Assembly: GCA_024220505.1 (NCBI GenBank)
Contig: JAKZZE010000006.1
Coordinates: 1,054,001-1,118,000 of the forward strand
Length of the DNA stretch: 64,000 bases
Direction: 5' to 3'
DNA from: Rhizopus arrhizus
Lineage: Eukaryota; Mucoromycota; Mucoromycetes; Mucorales; Rhizopodaceae
Of the stretch, positions 1 through 13,200 are shown in pieces (position 1 is the first letter of the stretch; each line of letters opens with the position of its first letter). The position numbers were made by a program, and so were the translations under genes. The notes beneath the pieces are model-generated. The model searched no databases. It saw only the letters and a program-made list of their open reading frames with translations, and was not told where the DNA came from.

Positions 1-581
1 TAGCAGACAAATCAGACAAAGCAAACAAATACAATGAAGCAGCCTCAAAAGAGATCAAAAGCAATATAAAGATGAAGACAGTAGACTAAGCAGGAGGAAA
101 GTAGAATCAAAGCTAGATAAAATGAAAGATTAATTACAGTGAAACATGATGTACCCGACTTTCTTACATTAAACCTCTTTAAAAACCAGAAGACGATGCC
201 AAACTATTCAAACAGCTTCAGAATCAAGCCTAGAAAACTAAATTTGATTGTTAATAAAGATAATGAAGGTTTAAAAGCATACTTACCACATAAACAGATA
301 CAGAAAAGACTCAAGAACTTATGACAGCCATGAGTATATCTATAAATCTTTAATAAAGAACATTAGAAAAAAAAATTTTAAAAAAAAGAGAGACTTACTT
401 GGGATAACAAATCAAAAAAAAGAAAGAAAGAAAAGAAAAGATTCATCTGAGACATCAATCCTTTTATAGATTTTTTGACTTGAATAGAACTGAGTTTACA
501 GTTGAACGCAATAGTATTTAAGATGTATCTAGCTTCAATGTTATGTTTCTTTACTTTTCCTTCAAAGTACCTTCTATCATT
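1..581. other. Upstream region of accessory gene A
   Basis: This is purine-rich sequence with short A-rich runs. A TTTTATAG motif near 460 could serve as a core promoter for the gene starting at 582. A 61-codon open frame at 139-324 has no recognisable domain and no counterpart in element B, so I do not call it a gene. Confidence 0.4.
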
Positions 582-1929
582 ATGTCTGACCGTATTATCG
601 AATTCAACCCTGCACCTGCCAATGCTCGTGGTCCTAGCTCTACTGGGCAGCCAATTGCTGTTCCTTCCCGTGTTGCTTTTCCTGAGGTTGTCTCAAGCGA
701 TGCTGTTTTTGATAGCTTTGCCTATCCTAGACCTGGCTTCCCTCCTATTACCAATGTCCAGAAGCGAATGCGTGAGGCTGAGGACATTGGAAGTGATGAA
801 TCTTCTTTTTCCTTCTCCATTTATATGGATATGAAAAAGGAAATTGACTCTCTGAAGGAGATGTTAAGGAAAGAACAGGAAGAAAAGCGTGCCTTGCAAG
901 TGGCATTTAGCAAGCTGAAAGAAGAATATAGAGAGCTTGAGGAAGCCTCAAGCAAAAGTGCAAAGCCAATTGCAACAGCTATCAAAGTAAGATTATTAAT
1001 AATTTAATTTCAAACAAGTGTACTAATTACTTTTTTTTTTTTCTTAAAATATAGGATGCTGTGAGGAATCATTACAATGATTTACCTCCATCATCTAAGT
1101 ACGATCTCAGCAAGCCTTTAAAGTCTGCTGAGAATCAGAGAGTACTTAAGCTGTTGCAAGAGTATGTCAATAGCCATTATGCTTACAAGAGTACTAATGG
1201 CCGAGACTTACGAAGATACCTTGAACGACAGTACTATACCAAGAAAGCTGGTATGGCTGGAGAAGAGGTTGGTTTTGTCGACGAGTTTATGAAAAAAAGA
1301 AAGGCTGCCAAAACAACTCGCAAAAATACGGTAAGTAAAATAAAAGTCATAATTATCATATATTTGACTTTTTTTTTTTTTAGAAAATCAAGGCACGTAA
1401 GGCTATATATGAGCAGTACAAGGATCAAGGTGTTTACGAAAGCTATCCCAACTGTGAGTACTTGCTTCAACAGCAATATATGTCTGAAGAAGAAGACATG
1501 TATAACGACGAAACAATGGACAAGGTGGAGGAAATTCTTCTTGAACAAAATCCAGATAGAATAACTCCTTTTACTGAAAAGGAACGTATGTCTGTCTTGT
1601 GTACGAAAACCATTGATTATTTTGAAGTTCGTGTACCAAAGTATAGATCCCCTGCAGTGAGTTTAATTAATATCTTTTTAAGCGCAATTAACTAATTATC
1701 CGACATTTAGTGTACCGAATTTTTCAACCTGTTGGATAATCAAATAGAAAATGACAGGGCCAAAAGACAAAGGACTGGAACCAGCAACATTCAGTCTCTT
1801 CCTCGCATTCGAAGAAAATATTCGTTGCCTGTTCCCAGCTTGATAAAAAAAGAAAATATAACTGAACAAAGCATCGCCTGGGCTTTTGGTGATGAGTTAG
1901 TATCGAATGAAGATAACTTGCAGTTGTAA
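582..1929 (+). CDS. Accessory protein of tnp2 transposon A (4 exons, 390 aa)
   Basis: The gene is built from exons 582-986, 1055-1330, 1384-1656 and 1711-1929, which sum to 391 codons with stop. All three introns are phase 0 with GT/AG borders, and two have long T tracts before the AG. The start at 582 is chosen because MSDR fits the start of the homologous gene at 20718. Exon 1 encodes a proline-rich disordered part followed by a Lys/Glu/Leu-rich coiled coil (roughly residues 85-125). Exon 3 is acidic and ends in FEVRVPKYRSPA, which aligns with FIVKRPSFRSER in the homologue; the last exon has a basic patch and a WAFG motif matching WAFS. The stop lies 115 bp from the convergent transposase stop. 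I do not recognise a known family. A DNA-binding helper of transposition, by analogy with plant CACTA TnpA, is inference. Confidence 0.7.
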
Positions 1930-2662
1930 AAATAATCATTTGCGAAATAAAAAAAAAAATTAAAAAGGAATACGGAATTTGAATTTTTGGTTTTATTTTT
2001 TATTTTATCTTTTTATTCTTCACTCTTTTTTTTTTTTTTTTTTTTTACAAGTCAATGGTTTTTCTTGGAAGAGGTAAAAAAACAACATGATTATCAGGAT
2101 AACCTTTTTTCATTGCAACGCAAGTAAAAATACGTGATACTGGAAGAATGCAGTCTGAATCAGCAGGTCGAAATGAGTTATGATAGTACGCGGCACCAAG
2201 ACATTCAAACCCTTGAAAGGGATGAAGTGGAGGATTGTACCAACGTACAAAAGCAAAGGTATGCTCATCAAAGGCTTCTGGTACAAAGACTTGACCATTT
2301 GGAAGGACAGATTTTTTCATTTGAAGCTGATGGCTAAAATAATATTGAACTTCGCCAATTCGCATTTCAGGCTCTTGTCCAAGAACAGCAGAATTACAAG
2401 CAACTTCAATATAGCAACCACGAGTAGCACGCGATGCCTTTGACCGATATCTTTGTCCAAGAATTTGAATTTCAGAAAAAAGAGAAATATCGGGAAGCAC
2501 CATTGTCACTACGGCGCAAAAAAATCTCCGCATAACACTCATTGTAGGCGCGGATTAATAAAATAAAGATGCTAAAAATGTCGAATTTAGCATAATTTAG
2601 AATAAAATTGGAATAACATTGGAGTAAAACATGATGCTACATGAACTCTCATACGCTTTCAC

Positions 2663-2746
2663 ATAACAATTTAATTGGATGAGGCAAAATTGGAGTAAAA
2701 TGGAGTAAAATTGGTCTAAAGTATAACAATTTAATTGGATGAGGCA
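2663..2746 (+). repeat. 60-bp spaced direct repeat inside the CACTA element
   Basis: A 24-bp block beginning ATAACAATTTAATTGGATGA occurs at 2663-2686 and again at 2723-2746. The intervening sequence carries repeated TTGGAGTAAAA units. It lies about 155 bp from the left terminus, so it could be a subterminal binding repeat, but this is only a possibility. Confidence 0.6.
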
Positions 2747-4884
2747 GACATTAGCTGTTCTGTATATAAGCAGAGTATGGCTATGTTTAATCAATTATGT
2801 CCAGTAAAATGGGTAGGTTTATTATTGTATAGGGCAGTATAAATGGACAAATTTAAATGATTTAATAATACGATGCTTTATTTATTTTATTATATTATTC
2901 ATTTGAATAAAAAAAAAAAAGTAATAACAAAAAAAAAGTAATAACAAAAAAAAAGTAATAGCAAAAAAAAAAAAAATAATAAAAGAAAAAGAATAATAAA
3001 AGAAAAGGAATAATAAAAAAAAGGAATACAGAATGAACAGATCCAATATAATCGTACGTCATTACTTACCTGTCCTCGACAATATTCAATGCAACCCATT
3101 TAGCAGATTTAATTACTTTCAACAATCTACATTGCAATCTATATTCAACAGAATAATTAATATTTAAACATATGCAATTTTATTTCTATTTACCAAAATT
3201 GTTTTCCTTTTTTTTATCACATGATAGATAATTGTCTTATACAACCATTGTTACTTTTCCTCAAGTCCGTGCGCCTATGCTTTATTGGGTTTCATAATAC
3301 TCTATCATCATTGCTGTTATCGTTAATATCATTACAGTTGCTTCATACAAAATCCACATTGCAAAATAAAACAAAGTATTAAAATCTAATAAATAAAAAA
3401 CATCAGTTAAGAAAAAAGTAACAAGCAAACAAATTATACCTTTTGTCTTGTTCAAACATACTATCTATACAATATGATGTTGGTTAAGGTTCAATCTATC
3501 TGAAGCAGCATAGAGTATAATTTTACCTAATATCAACAGCATACACAATATGAAACAACACACCAAGCATAGTATACAAAAGCAGAGGATGAATAGTTGC
3601 GACAAACTGGTCTACAGCATGATAGAGTATTGATTATACAGCTAGGTTGCACACTACAGATAGAGTCAGTAAAGTGTCAAGGTAAGGAGCGGAAAGAAAT
3701 ACAAATAAAGATATGAAGAAGAGCAAGGGTTGTTGCATGTTGTAATGTAGCCATAACTAAGTTTTCTTTAATTAGTGAACCATTCGTTAAAAACATCTTG
3801 TTTGACTAAAGCTCTCGCAATATTTGAAGTAAAAGAATACTAGAGCTTACTATAAGCAAAGATAAAAAGAAATGGTTAAAAGGAATACAACATCCAACAA
3901 CTTCATACCCATGCAACATAATAATTGTTTTTTTTTTTTTTTTTTCATTTGTAATGCGTTGACTGTTTGAGCTGATTTAGTTTTAGCTATTTTGTTTTCA
4001 AAACATGGTGCATATCAGCAATAACTAAAAGTATCAAAAACTGTTAACAAAGTAGAGTAATAATGAATATACGAAAAAAAAAAAAAAAAGAAAAGAGCCA
4101 TAAAAAAATAAAAAAATAAAATAATGCTTTAAAATCCATGCAAGTTTATTTCATATAATTAACGTCATAGGACCAATGGCATTGAAGAATAATAACTAAG
4201 CTATATAAAAAAGTACCAACATTACCATCATGGAGATCTAGTCATGACAAGACAATTCTAAACGACATTTAACAAACAATAGTAGAATTTATTTAACAAA
4301 AGATAAAACAATAAAAAGAAAAAGAAACAATTATATTCTTCTCTTTTATTTTGACGACGAGAAGTAGGACGAGTGCCAGAACGGGTGGTAGACATAATGG
4401 TATGCTTTCCGATCTTTAATACCTTTTTCTTCATTTCATTTATGTAGCCTTCTTTTTTTTTATTTTTTTATGCTTTTATGCCTATGTCTATGATTTAATA
4501 ACTTCTTTTTCCATGTTCTTTTTTTTAATTACCATCAAAACTCCATCCAAAATATATATCTAATCTTCTCTTATGTATTGCTGTATTCACGTAAATCACT
4601 TTTCGACTATAATCCAAATAAATTCTATGCATATGTTTCTATGCTTAAAACCTTTTACAAGAAACTATTTTTATACGTTTTGTAGCTGTAATAAAAAAAA
4701 TCGTTTTAAGAGTTTTTAAACAAAGCTTCAGGTTTTGTATCTGTTAACAAGTTGCACTGCAAAATGATATGTTATTTGACACCTTCCATTATCTCTATAG
4801 TGTTACGTTGTTGTTAAAGGGATTTATAGCCTTATATCCAATATGCTAATCAAAATAAGATTTTTTTCATTATGAGTACTGAAC

Positions 4885-4889
<5 letters not shown>

Positions 4890-4932
<43 letters not shown>
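4890..4932. repeat. Poly(T) tract of 43 bases
   Basis: This is an uninterrupted run of T in the middle of the CACTA-ended element. It could be a length-variable microsatellite or the tail of an old reverse-transcribed insertion. No target duplication is visible, so I treat it as a homopolymer. Confidence 0.9.
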
Positions 4933-7900
4933 CCTACCAAATAAAGACTTTTTTCTACTAAATATTTCATAAAGCATAGGACTAAACGGAATGTAGCTCA
5001 TATACTATAAACATACATTAGATGCAATGTATATCAACAAACGATCACTATTTACCTTAAAAAAAAGCTAATTCTTGTTAAATAATTGTAAAAACTAGAT
5101 TAAGGTACAAGATAAATAATAACAGTTTAATTGTTAGCAAGTGTTTAGAATAGTAAAAATAATTACGAGCCGTAAGAATTTCGTAGCAGGATTACATGAA
5201 GAAAGAAAAGAAGTACAATCGGAAGTTTCTTGTACTTTTTGAAACGCTTGTAAGTTATAACGACGTCATCCTAGAGCATTTGCAAACTCGTTTTTTTTTT
5301 TTATTACAATTATTTTTGAAATTCGGTTTATTTTAATTCATGATTACAACAATTATTAGTAGTCAAACAGATTGAATTCCTTTGGCTTCAATTAAACTGA
5401 CTATAACAGAGAAAAAGTATAATAACAAAGGACAACCTACTCAAATCAATATTTTTACCCAATGAAGAAGTAATTTAAACAAATTACTTTATTGTATATG
5501 GTCTGAATTTGATAATAGTTTATACAACTCTTTTTTATATCTATTACGCATTTATATTCTTCAGTTTATTTCCCCATATTTAATACAAAAAAATAAAGAT
5601 TCACAACTATGACAAATTACTCTCAGTTCAATTAACATAAAAAGTTTGTAATGTAACTCGACTAGTAAAGTATAATGAAGCAGTCCTACAATTGGATACA
5701 AAGAAAAGTTACAGCAATCAAAGCATATCTTGTTTAAATTTGCTAAAATAAATAGAACTAAAGGCACAGGTGCATTACTGACTCTTTGCCATAATGCTTA
5801 CATGTCTTCTTTTTCACATTTTAAGTTTCCATTAAAAACATATCAGCTAGAGCACAAGATGTGGAAGTGGTTTAAGATACGACAATTGACAGAGGCATAA
5901 AAAACGTAAGCTTTGTTCTTTTTTTTTACATTTTTGGCAGTAATGGAGCTATAAGTTGTCTCTTTTTTTGTTGTTGCAAATTATCAATTATAAAAACAAC
6001 CACAAAATATAGTTCAAGATAGAAACAAAAAAGAGAGTCGCAGAACATTTTTTTTTTTTTAAAAAATAAAAAATTGTACGCAATCTACTTTCTTTGTAAT
6101 TGCTTAAAAAAACTAATGAAAAGGAATCTTTTTTACGACCATTACAATCATAATGCAGAAAAATGCAAGTTGTGTAATATCGGTTCGTTACGTCTTTTAA
6201 CAGCAAAACTCAGGTTTTATATAGTTTAAAAAGTGATTTTGCCAAGTAGATCCAGCCCATTTCAATATTTACCTGCAAAAAAAAAAAAAAAAGTGGAGCA
6301 ATAAAAATGAATAGAGCATTTTAAAAAAAATGCGGAGAACAACCAAAAAATAAACTCAAAAATACACCAGAAGCGCTGTAAAAAAATGCTGCAACGAGTA
6401 TTCGTATCCTTCAAGCAGGATTCTTTGCGCCGTAGTGTGTAGACAACTTGTCAAATTCTTCTGGAGTGAATGCACTTGCAAACGTTCGATCAGCATATAC
6501 TAGTTTGTAAAAAGAGAAAAGATAACCATAGTGGTCTCGATTCAATCTATCTACATTAACTTTGTGTCTAACGAAAGCTTGCGTATCAGGAGGTAGAATT
6601 TCAGCACCAGTGAAGATATCATTCAAACGTAGAGGAGCACTGACAAATAAACTGAAATCAAAGCAGGTCGAAGTAGATGAAGAAGCAACTAGGGAATCAG
6701 AAGGCGTTGGTGACAAGTAACCAAAGGAAGACATCATCACAGGATTCTGTTTAATTCCTTGTGGTAAGTTACGGATGTAGTCACCATAGTGCACAACGGA
6801 AAGAAACTTCTTCATATATGTAACTTCGAACGCTGTTTTGTAGTTTACTGTCATCTTCTTAATGTCGCCATTAAGCCTCTCAAAGCCATACAACCAAAAT
6901 GCGTATATTGGGCCAAAGTCTTGGATAGAGTCCTTTAGATGCAGATGAAGATGCATATTTGGAGTGACCATCTCTGGACCATACAATTCAACAACACCTA
7001 TGACAAACTCATGGAATAGCTTGTGGGCCATCATGGCTTCATTCTGAGTAATGCATGGACGACATACGATGTGACAGGCCTGTACAAACTTTGCCCAATT
7101 TTCTTTGTGACGGACTGGAAGATGAGACTTCAGTAAAAGGGGCGAAAGAGCAAGACACCAGGTTCTCCATTCATCAGCCTTTAAGTCAGAAAAATTGCTG
7201 GCAATTTTCTGATTGATTGGCGTGTATTGTGCTGGCAGTATGATATCGTTTGCTTCCTTTTGCATTTCTTTCAAGTCAGCATCGGTCAAATATAATTCAT
7301 GGGTAAGGTCACAAATAGTAGTACGCCATATTTTAACCATTTTCTTTGCTGTTCCTAGGAAAAGGCCATGCATAGGATCAATGGCAGTACAACGAACAAG
7401 ATCAAGGTATTCCAAGTCATGTAGGGCAGAAAATCGAGTACCAAATTTCTGTTCCAAGTCAACTCTTTGTTTCTTTGTAGATGCTTCTTTCCAATTTCTT
7501 GCATGATGACGATTTTCAATATTGGTACGAAGTGACCAAGCACCAAGATCTTCAAGACCAAAAGAAAAATCACGTTGAAGATTTGTATTGTAACGAGCAG
7601 GAAATGCTGTTGAGCATTTATTACAAGGTACAGTTGCATTGAATGAAGTAAACCCACTAACCTTTCGGCTAGCAGGAATATCACAAGCAATCAAAAACAG
7701 AGCAGCACGAACTTTGACAGGAGCATTGGGAGAATCAGCTGTACATGTGAAGAAGTCACCATAATAGAGATCCTTTAGCTCCTTCACCAAAACTTGCAAA
7801 TAGTTGTTGATTTGCATGTCTTTAGGTTCTTTGGGTCCAGGAATAACACAAACCAAGATGATATTTTCTTTTTTGTATCTGATGGATCTTGGAAGATTGT

Positions 7901-8291
7901 TTATCGTCAAGTAAACAGCACCAACAGAGTACACGGTTCTTTTTGAAGATTGAAACCAATCGACATTCAAAGTGAACAGAAGAGATCTAGCTTGACTGGT
8001 AAATATATTACCATCTCTATCTTTGAATTCATTCCAAAATTGACCATCATAGATATCGTACATAGTGTTGTTATGACGAGTACGATAGCGCCATGCTTCA
8101 ATTGCTGATTCAAAGCCTGGTCGTGAGAACATCACTGTCAAAGCGTACTTGATCGAATTGAATGCCGAGACCTTGTTAGCGTACATCTTGCTTGCACCAA
8201 TATTCACAGATTGAAAGAGCTGTGCATTGCAAATGCCTTGGAATTCGGAAAAAGTACACCTTGAGTCACAATGAATTGCTTCAGGTTCATA

Positions 8292-8512
8292 CAGTTGCCG
8301 TCAAAACTGGTCGCATGTTTTCATATTTTGCCTATACACGTTGCGGTCTACTTCATTTCTTAGTTTATAGCAATGTAGTATACACCATTCGAAAGAGCAA
8401 ACTCTGGGTAGCTCAGTGGTAGTACAAGTATTGCAGTAGAGCCAGTGTATCGGTAATCACTGGCCCTAAAAGTCCGACGGTACATGCGACCAGTTTTGAC
8501 GGCGTTTATAAG
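8292..8512 (+). repeat. Left 221-bp terminal inverted repeat of M1
   Basis: This repeat is matched on the opposite strand by 15662-15882 and I see no mismatch. Its outer and inner edges are themselves inverted copies: CGTCAAAACTGGTCGCATG at the outside and CATGCGACCAGTTTTGACG near 8483-8501. Each end thus presents two candidate transposase sites about 190 bp apart. The sequence TAGCTCAGTGG in the middle resembles a tRNA A box, but no B box follows it. Confidence 0.9.
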
Positions 8513-9533
8513 GGACATAATATAGTCACAAAAATGTGACTTAATTGTAAATTTTTATATTTTTTTCTTCTCTTTCTTCTATTATAATAATATTGTTTAC
8601 ATGTAAGTGTTTTTTGCTACATTGCGACACCCCATTAAGAAATTGCACCATTGCAGATTCGACATGCGCGCAATTTCAACTGACAAAGTAAATAGCATTT
8701 CCTCATTGCTAAGATCCAAGAAGTCAAACAGCAAAATAGCAAAACAAGTTGGTGTTAGTCGTACTACTGTTCAGAAGTACCGCTCATCTCTGAAGATGAG
8801 TGGAAATGTTGATGAAGGTGGTCGTCCATCTCTAATTAGTCAACGCATGGTAAGCTACATCCGGAGATTAGTCACCTTGGGAAGAAAAAATAATGCTGTA
8901 GAGATCCAAAAAGCTCTAAAAGAAGAATTTGGAATGTCTGTAAGTGACAGTACCGTACGCCGCGTCCTTAAAAAAGCTGGCTTTATAGCATTTGTCAAGC
9001 CACAAAAACCATTGCTACGAACGCAAAACATCATGAAACGCCTTCAATGGGCTAAATCGCACCAACATTGGACTGTGGACGACTGGAAACGGGTCATATT
9101 CTCAGATGAGACCAAAATAAATCGTTTTGGATCCGACGGAAAGGCTTATACATGGAAACTACCCCATGAGGAGTTGAACTCGCGACATGTACAGCAAACC
9201 GTCAAGCATGGGGGTGGCAATATTATGGTCTGGAGCTGCATTACATGGGAAGGCGTTGGGTGGATAGTTGATGTAGGTCATCGTATGAATAGCGAGGCCT
9301 ATCTTGAGGTCTTAAAAGATGACTTAATGAAGACAATGGAGAGTTATGGCTTGGATTCTTCCAAAATAGTGTTTCAGCAGGATAATGATCCCAAGCATAC
9401 ATCGAAGGTAGTGAAAGAATGGATTGACCAGCAGCCATTCGAAGCATTGGAATGGCCTCCTCAGTCCCCAGACCTAAATCCTATAGAGCATATGTGGGCA
9501 CATTTAAAGAGAGAGCTATTTCATAGCTATGAG

Positions 9534-9874
9534 TGAAGTGTTTTAAGTATTCAAAAATAAGATAAAGAAGAATTAACGAGACCGAACAATAGTTCTAAAG
9601 TCGAATACTTTTATTAAAGAAAGATTTCAAGGCTATTTATATTAGTTGAGCAAGACCTGAGATTAGATGACAAAAATAGTTACGACCGATATGATTTGAC
9701 ATGTATAAGAAAAATTTTATAGACTGATGTTAATAATCAACTGTTGAGATGAAAGTGAAACTTGGCTGTTTAGGGCAGTGATAATTATCAGGTTCTATTC
9801 TTATTCAAACTCATTTGTAAAGATTTAGTCCAGAATGATAAGACTGTATCTTATTGACATGTCAAAACATGACA
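9534..9874 (-). repeat. 3' LTR of R1 (341 bp)
   Basis: It begins TGAAGTGTTTTAAG and ends ACATGACA on the plus strand. It is next to the polypurine tract, which marks it as the 3' LTR of a minus-strand element. A TATAAATAG promoter motif lies in the shared LTR sequence. Confidence 0.95.
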
Positions 9875-9892
9875 TTGCCCCCTTCCAGGTTG
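9875..9892 (-). promoter_or_regulatory. Polypurine tract of R1
   Basis: On the minus strand the sequence reads CCTGGAAGGGGGCAA directly before the TGTCATG start of the 3' LTR, the expected place for the plus-strand primer. The remaining stretch to the pol stop at 10298 holds no gene. Confidence 0.8.
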
Positions 9893-10297
9893 TAACTATC
9901 TTTTCTGGAATTAATGTGGCAAGTGAAAATATGTTTGTTTAGGTGAATGTCGAAAATGAGGTTTGAGATGTCAAGATGAGCTCTATTTGTTGTAATAAAT
10001 AGGTGCTTGGTAGGGTTAGGTCATATAACGTATAGTGGCTCTTTATATAAACATATAAAGTATAGTGTTCAAGAATGGAACAAAGCATTTAGGCGATAAT
10101 AAACCCTGAACAGGAATTTATTGCTAAAGTGATGTTTGTCTGTAAATGTGACTGCGTGCAAATGTGCATATTGAAAAATATTAAGGCATGAGAAAAAATT
10201 ACATTTTTTACTATCCTTGTAAATATTTTATAATTGCGTAATTTGCTGGTAACGTATATGTATAGTTAATGAAAGTTGGTGGAAGAAGGTCAATGTA

Positions 10298-13200
10298 TTA
10301 ACGTCTGTTTCTTTTAGAGTTAGTTACACTGAGATGCACGTTTTTTCTTTTCTTGGTTGTATCTTTTTTAGGAACAAGTTGAACCTCGCGCGCTGGTTCT
10401 TGTTCACTTAGACGTGACCAATATTTTTGGATCGGTCTGTAATCATGGAAATGACTAGCCGGTTCCCAAGTGTCATCTTCTTCTCCATAACCTTTCCATC
10501 GAACTTTATATAAGTAATTACCCGGTGATCCCTTATGGTGTAAAACTGCCTCAACATCGTATGATTCAGATTGATCAGTATTGGATAAGGATACTTCCTG
10601 AGAAATAACCTTTATTTGCGATGGAGGTACATCTCTTGGTAAGAGTGCTCCAGTTGCATCAACCAACACATATGAACCACCTTGAGTTTTTCTTTTGACG
10701 GTGTAATTACCAACGTAGAGGGGATCACTTTTTGCAACACGGTTTACATTCTTGAGCGTGACTTGACTACCAGTGGGGATATCGGATAGAATTCTGTGAG
10801 TTTGGTTGAACTTGTCTCGAGAAGCAGCTTGTGAAGTTTTTATTTTTTCACGAATAGCCGGTAAGACAGTGTCATTAAACTCGTTAATTCTAGTTTCTAA
10901 CTGTTTCATCGTTTCAGGCGATTTAGTTTTGTCCAGCACGTTATTATAATCCTTGTTTTCATTGGGACGTCTTGCAAACATCAATGAGAAAGGTCTAGTG
11001 CCGTGTAAAGCTGTATGCGTATTGTTGAGGGCTTCTTGGGTACTGTCAACGTACAAGTCCCAATCCTCAGTCCTGCCTTGTAATCTTTTGTGCAAAATAT
11101 TTTTTGCTTTGCCAACCCATCGTTCAACTATACCGTTAGCTCGGGGATGATAAGCTGATATGAGACGATGATCAATACCGGATGATTCAACATACAGTCT
11201 GACGAGTTCATTGACATACTCAGTACCATTATCACTTTGGATAATTTTTGGTCGACCAAAGAGCGATAAGATACTTCTTAATGCAAGTGCAATAGTGAGA
11301 GAAGATTTATCGGGCAAGGCTTTGAGTACACAATATCGTGTAAAGACGTCTACTACCAGAAGGATGTATTGATTACCTTGTACTGAAGTAGGGAAAGGTC
11401 CGGCTGTGTCGATACAGATGTGATCCCAAGGTGCATCAGCATAGATTGAGGTCAAGGGATTGTATCCGTGCTTTGCGATATTGAATTTTTGGCAATCAGG
11501 ACAACTACGTATTATTTCAAGTGCATCTTCCTTGAGCTTTGTCCAGTGAATACCATCACTATGTAAAGCTGTTACGATTGCTTGAGCTCCACGGTGTCCT
11601 TCTAAATGTGTATCCATGAGTAGCTTTTGTCTGTCTTCTGGTGCTGGGGTCATCAAGTCAGCAGGCATCATCATTCTGGATGTAAGAATTGATCCGTTAG
11701 AATTGATAATTTGGGAAGTGACGATTGTTTTGATGGTTTTATTATCCCCCTCCAGCGTTTTTTCAGGTTCGAAAAGACGCGACAAAGCATCTGGTAGAAT
11801 ATTTTGAATACCAGGTCGATGGATGATTTTGAAGTTATAATCCAGTATAGTGTCCAGCCAATTGATCATCATAGCGTTAGCTACAGGCTGGGTGTGGAGA
11901 TAAGTCAAGGCCTTGTGATCAGTGTATAAGGTGAATGGATTACCCCACAAAAATGGATGAAACTTCTTTAGTGCAAATATCACTGCTAATAGCTCACGTT
12001 TAGTAGTAGAATAATTCTTTTCAGATGTAGAAAGTGAGCGTGCCATGAAACCGATATATCGAGTCTCATTTTTGATAACTTGGTAAAGAACAGCACCAAT
12101 TGAATAGTTACTAGCATCAGTAGCAACATAAAAAGGTTGTTCTAGATCTGGATGATGAAGAAGTGGCGCAGAAGACAATAATGCCTTGATCTTTTCAAAA
12201 GCTCTTTCTTGTTCAGATGTCCAAAGTTTATCAAGTTTACCTTCGAAACGTAATTTGTCCAAAGGTGCAGTGACTTCAGAAATATTTGGCAAGTATTTTC
12301 TAAAATAATTTACCAGTCCTAAAAAGCGTTGAATCTCTTTTCCAGATGAAGGTCTAGGCCAAGTCAAAGCGTTTGTAACTTTACGAGGATCGAGTCGAGA
12401 CCCTTTGGCATCAACACAGAAACCAAGCAAGTAAACAGTAGACTGCGCAAAATGACACTTGTCTGGGTTAAGGATCAAATTCACTTTAGTTAATCTCTGA
12501 ATTATGTTTTGCACATGTGTGATGTGTTCCTCATAAGACTTGGAAAATATGATGATATCATCAACAAAAGCCTGTGCATAAGGTAAATCACGTAACACTA
12601 TATTAATCACTCGTTGATAACGGGAAGCAATATGTTTCAAACCAAATGGACAACCTCTAAATTGGTATTGTTGACCTTCAAAAGTGAATGTGGTCTTAAT
12701 ACGATCAGGCTCATAGATTTGGAATCGATGAAATGCTTGTCGAAGATCAAGAGTGGTAAAAATAGTTGATCCTTGTAATCGATCGAAAATCTCTTCAATC
12801 TTTGGAATAGGATGTCTATCATTTGACACAAGAATAGAATTTAACAAGCGAGGATCGAGACAGGGTCGATGTCCTGTGAGATTACCAAGCAAGTCTTTCT
12901 TAGGTGCCAATGTTAAAGGAGAATTCCAATCTGAATTAGGTGATGCACGTTCAATAACTTCATCCTTTAACCAAGTGTCAATACATTCACGCATGATTGG
13001 TAGTAATTTAAAAGGAGTACGATATGGTGCACGGTAAGCAGTTTTTCCTTTAACAGTATCTAAACGTATAACTGACTCTGGTACAGTACAGAATGAATTC
13101 TTAGGTATTAAGGCATTTTGATCAACAAATGGTTTAACAGCATTATGGAAATGAGCTTGTTGCTCAGGTGTACCGAAAGGAGCTTTGTTAGGTTCAGGTG

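Larger units (their letters stand above)
2507..6437. mobile_element. Non-autonomous CACTA-ended transposon, 3931 bp
   Basis: Both ends carry the same 14-bp terminal inverted repeat, CACTACGGCGCAAA, reading inward from 2507 and from 6437. The element is flanked by a 3-bp duplication TGT (2504-2506 and 6438-6440), as expected for the CACTA/EnSpm superfamily. Removing it with one TGT restores the reading frame of the host transposase. Inside I see only AT-rich sequence, homopolymer runs and short repeats, with no transposase ORF. It must therefore be mobilised in trans, by a source I cannot identify here. Confidence 0.88.

Noticed and set aside
139..324. 61-codon ORF upstream of accessory gene A
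   Set aside because: No domain, no splice link to 582 and no counterpart in element B.
8192..8422. 76-codon ORF covering the left end of M1, with an identical tail in 15752-15955
   Set aside because: It is translated terminal-repeat sequence joined to transposase A codons in the wrong strand.
8410..8470. Possible tRNA in the M1 terminal repeat
   Set aside because: Only an A-box-like TAGCTCAGTGG is present. There is no T loop, B box or cloverleaf pairing.
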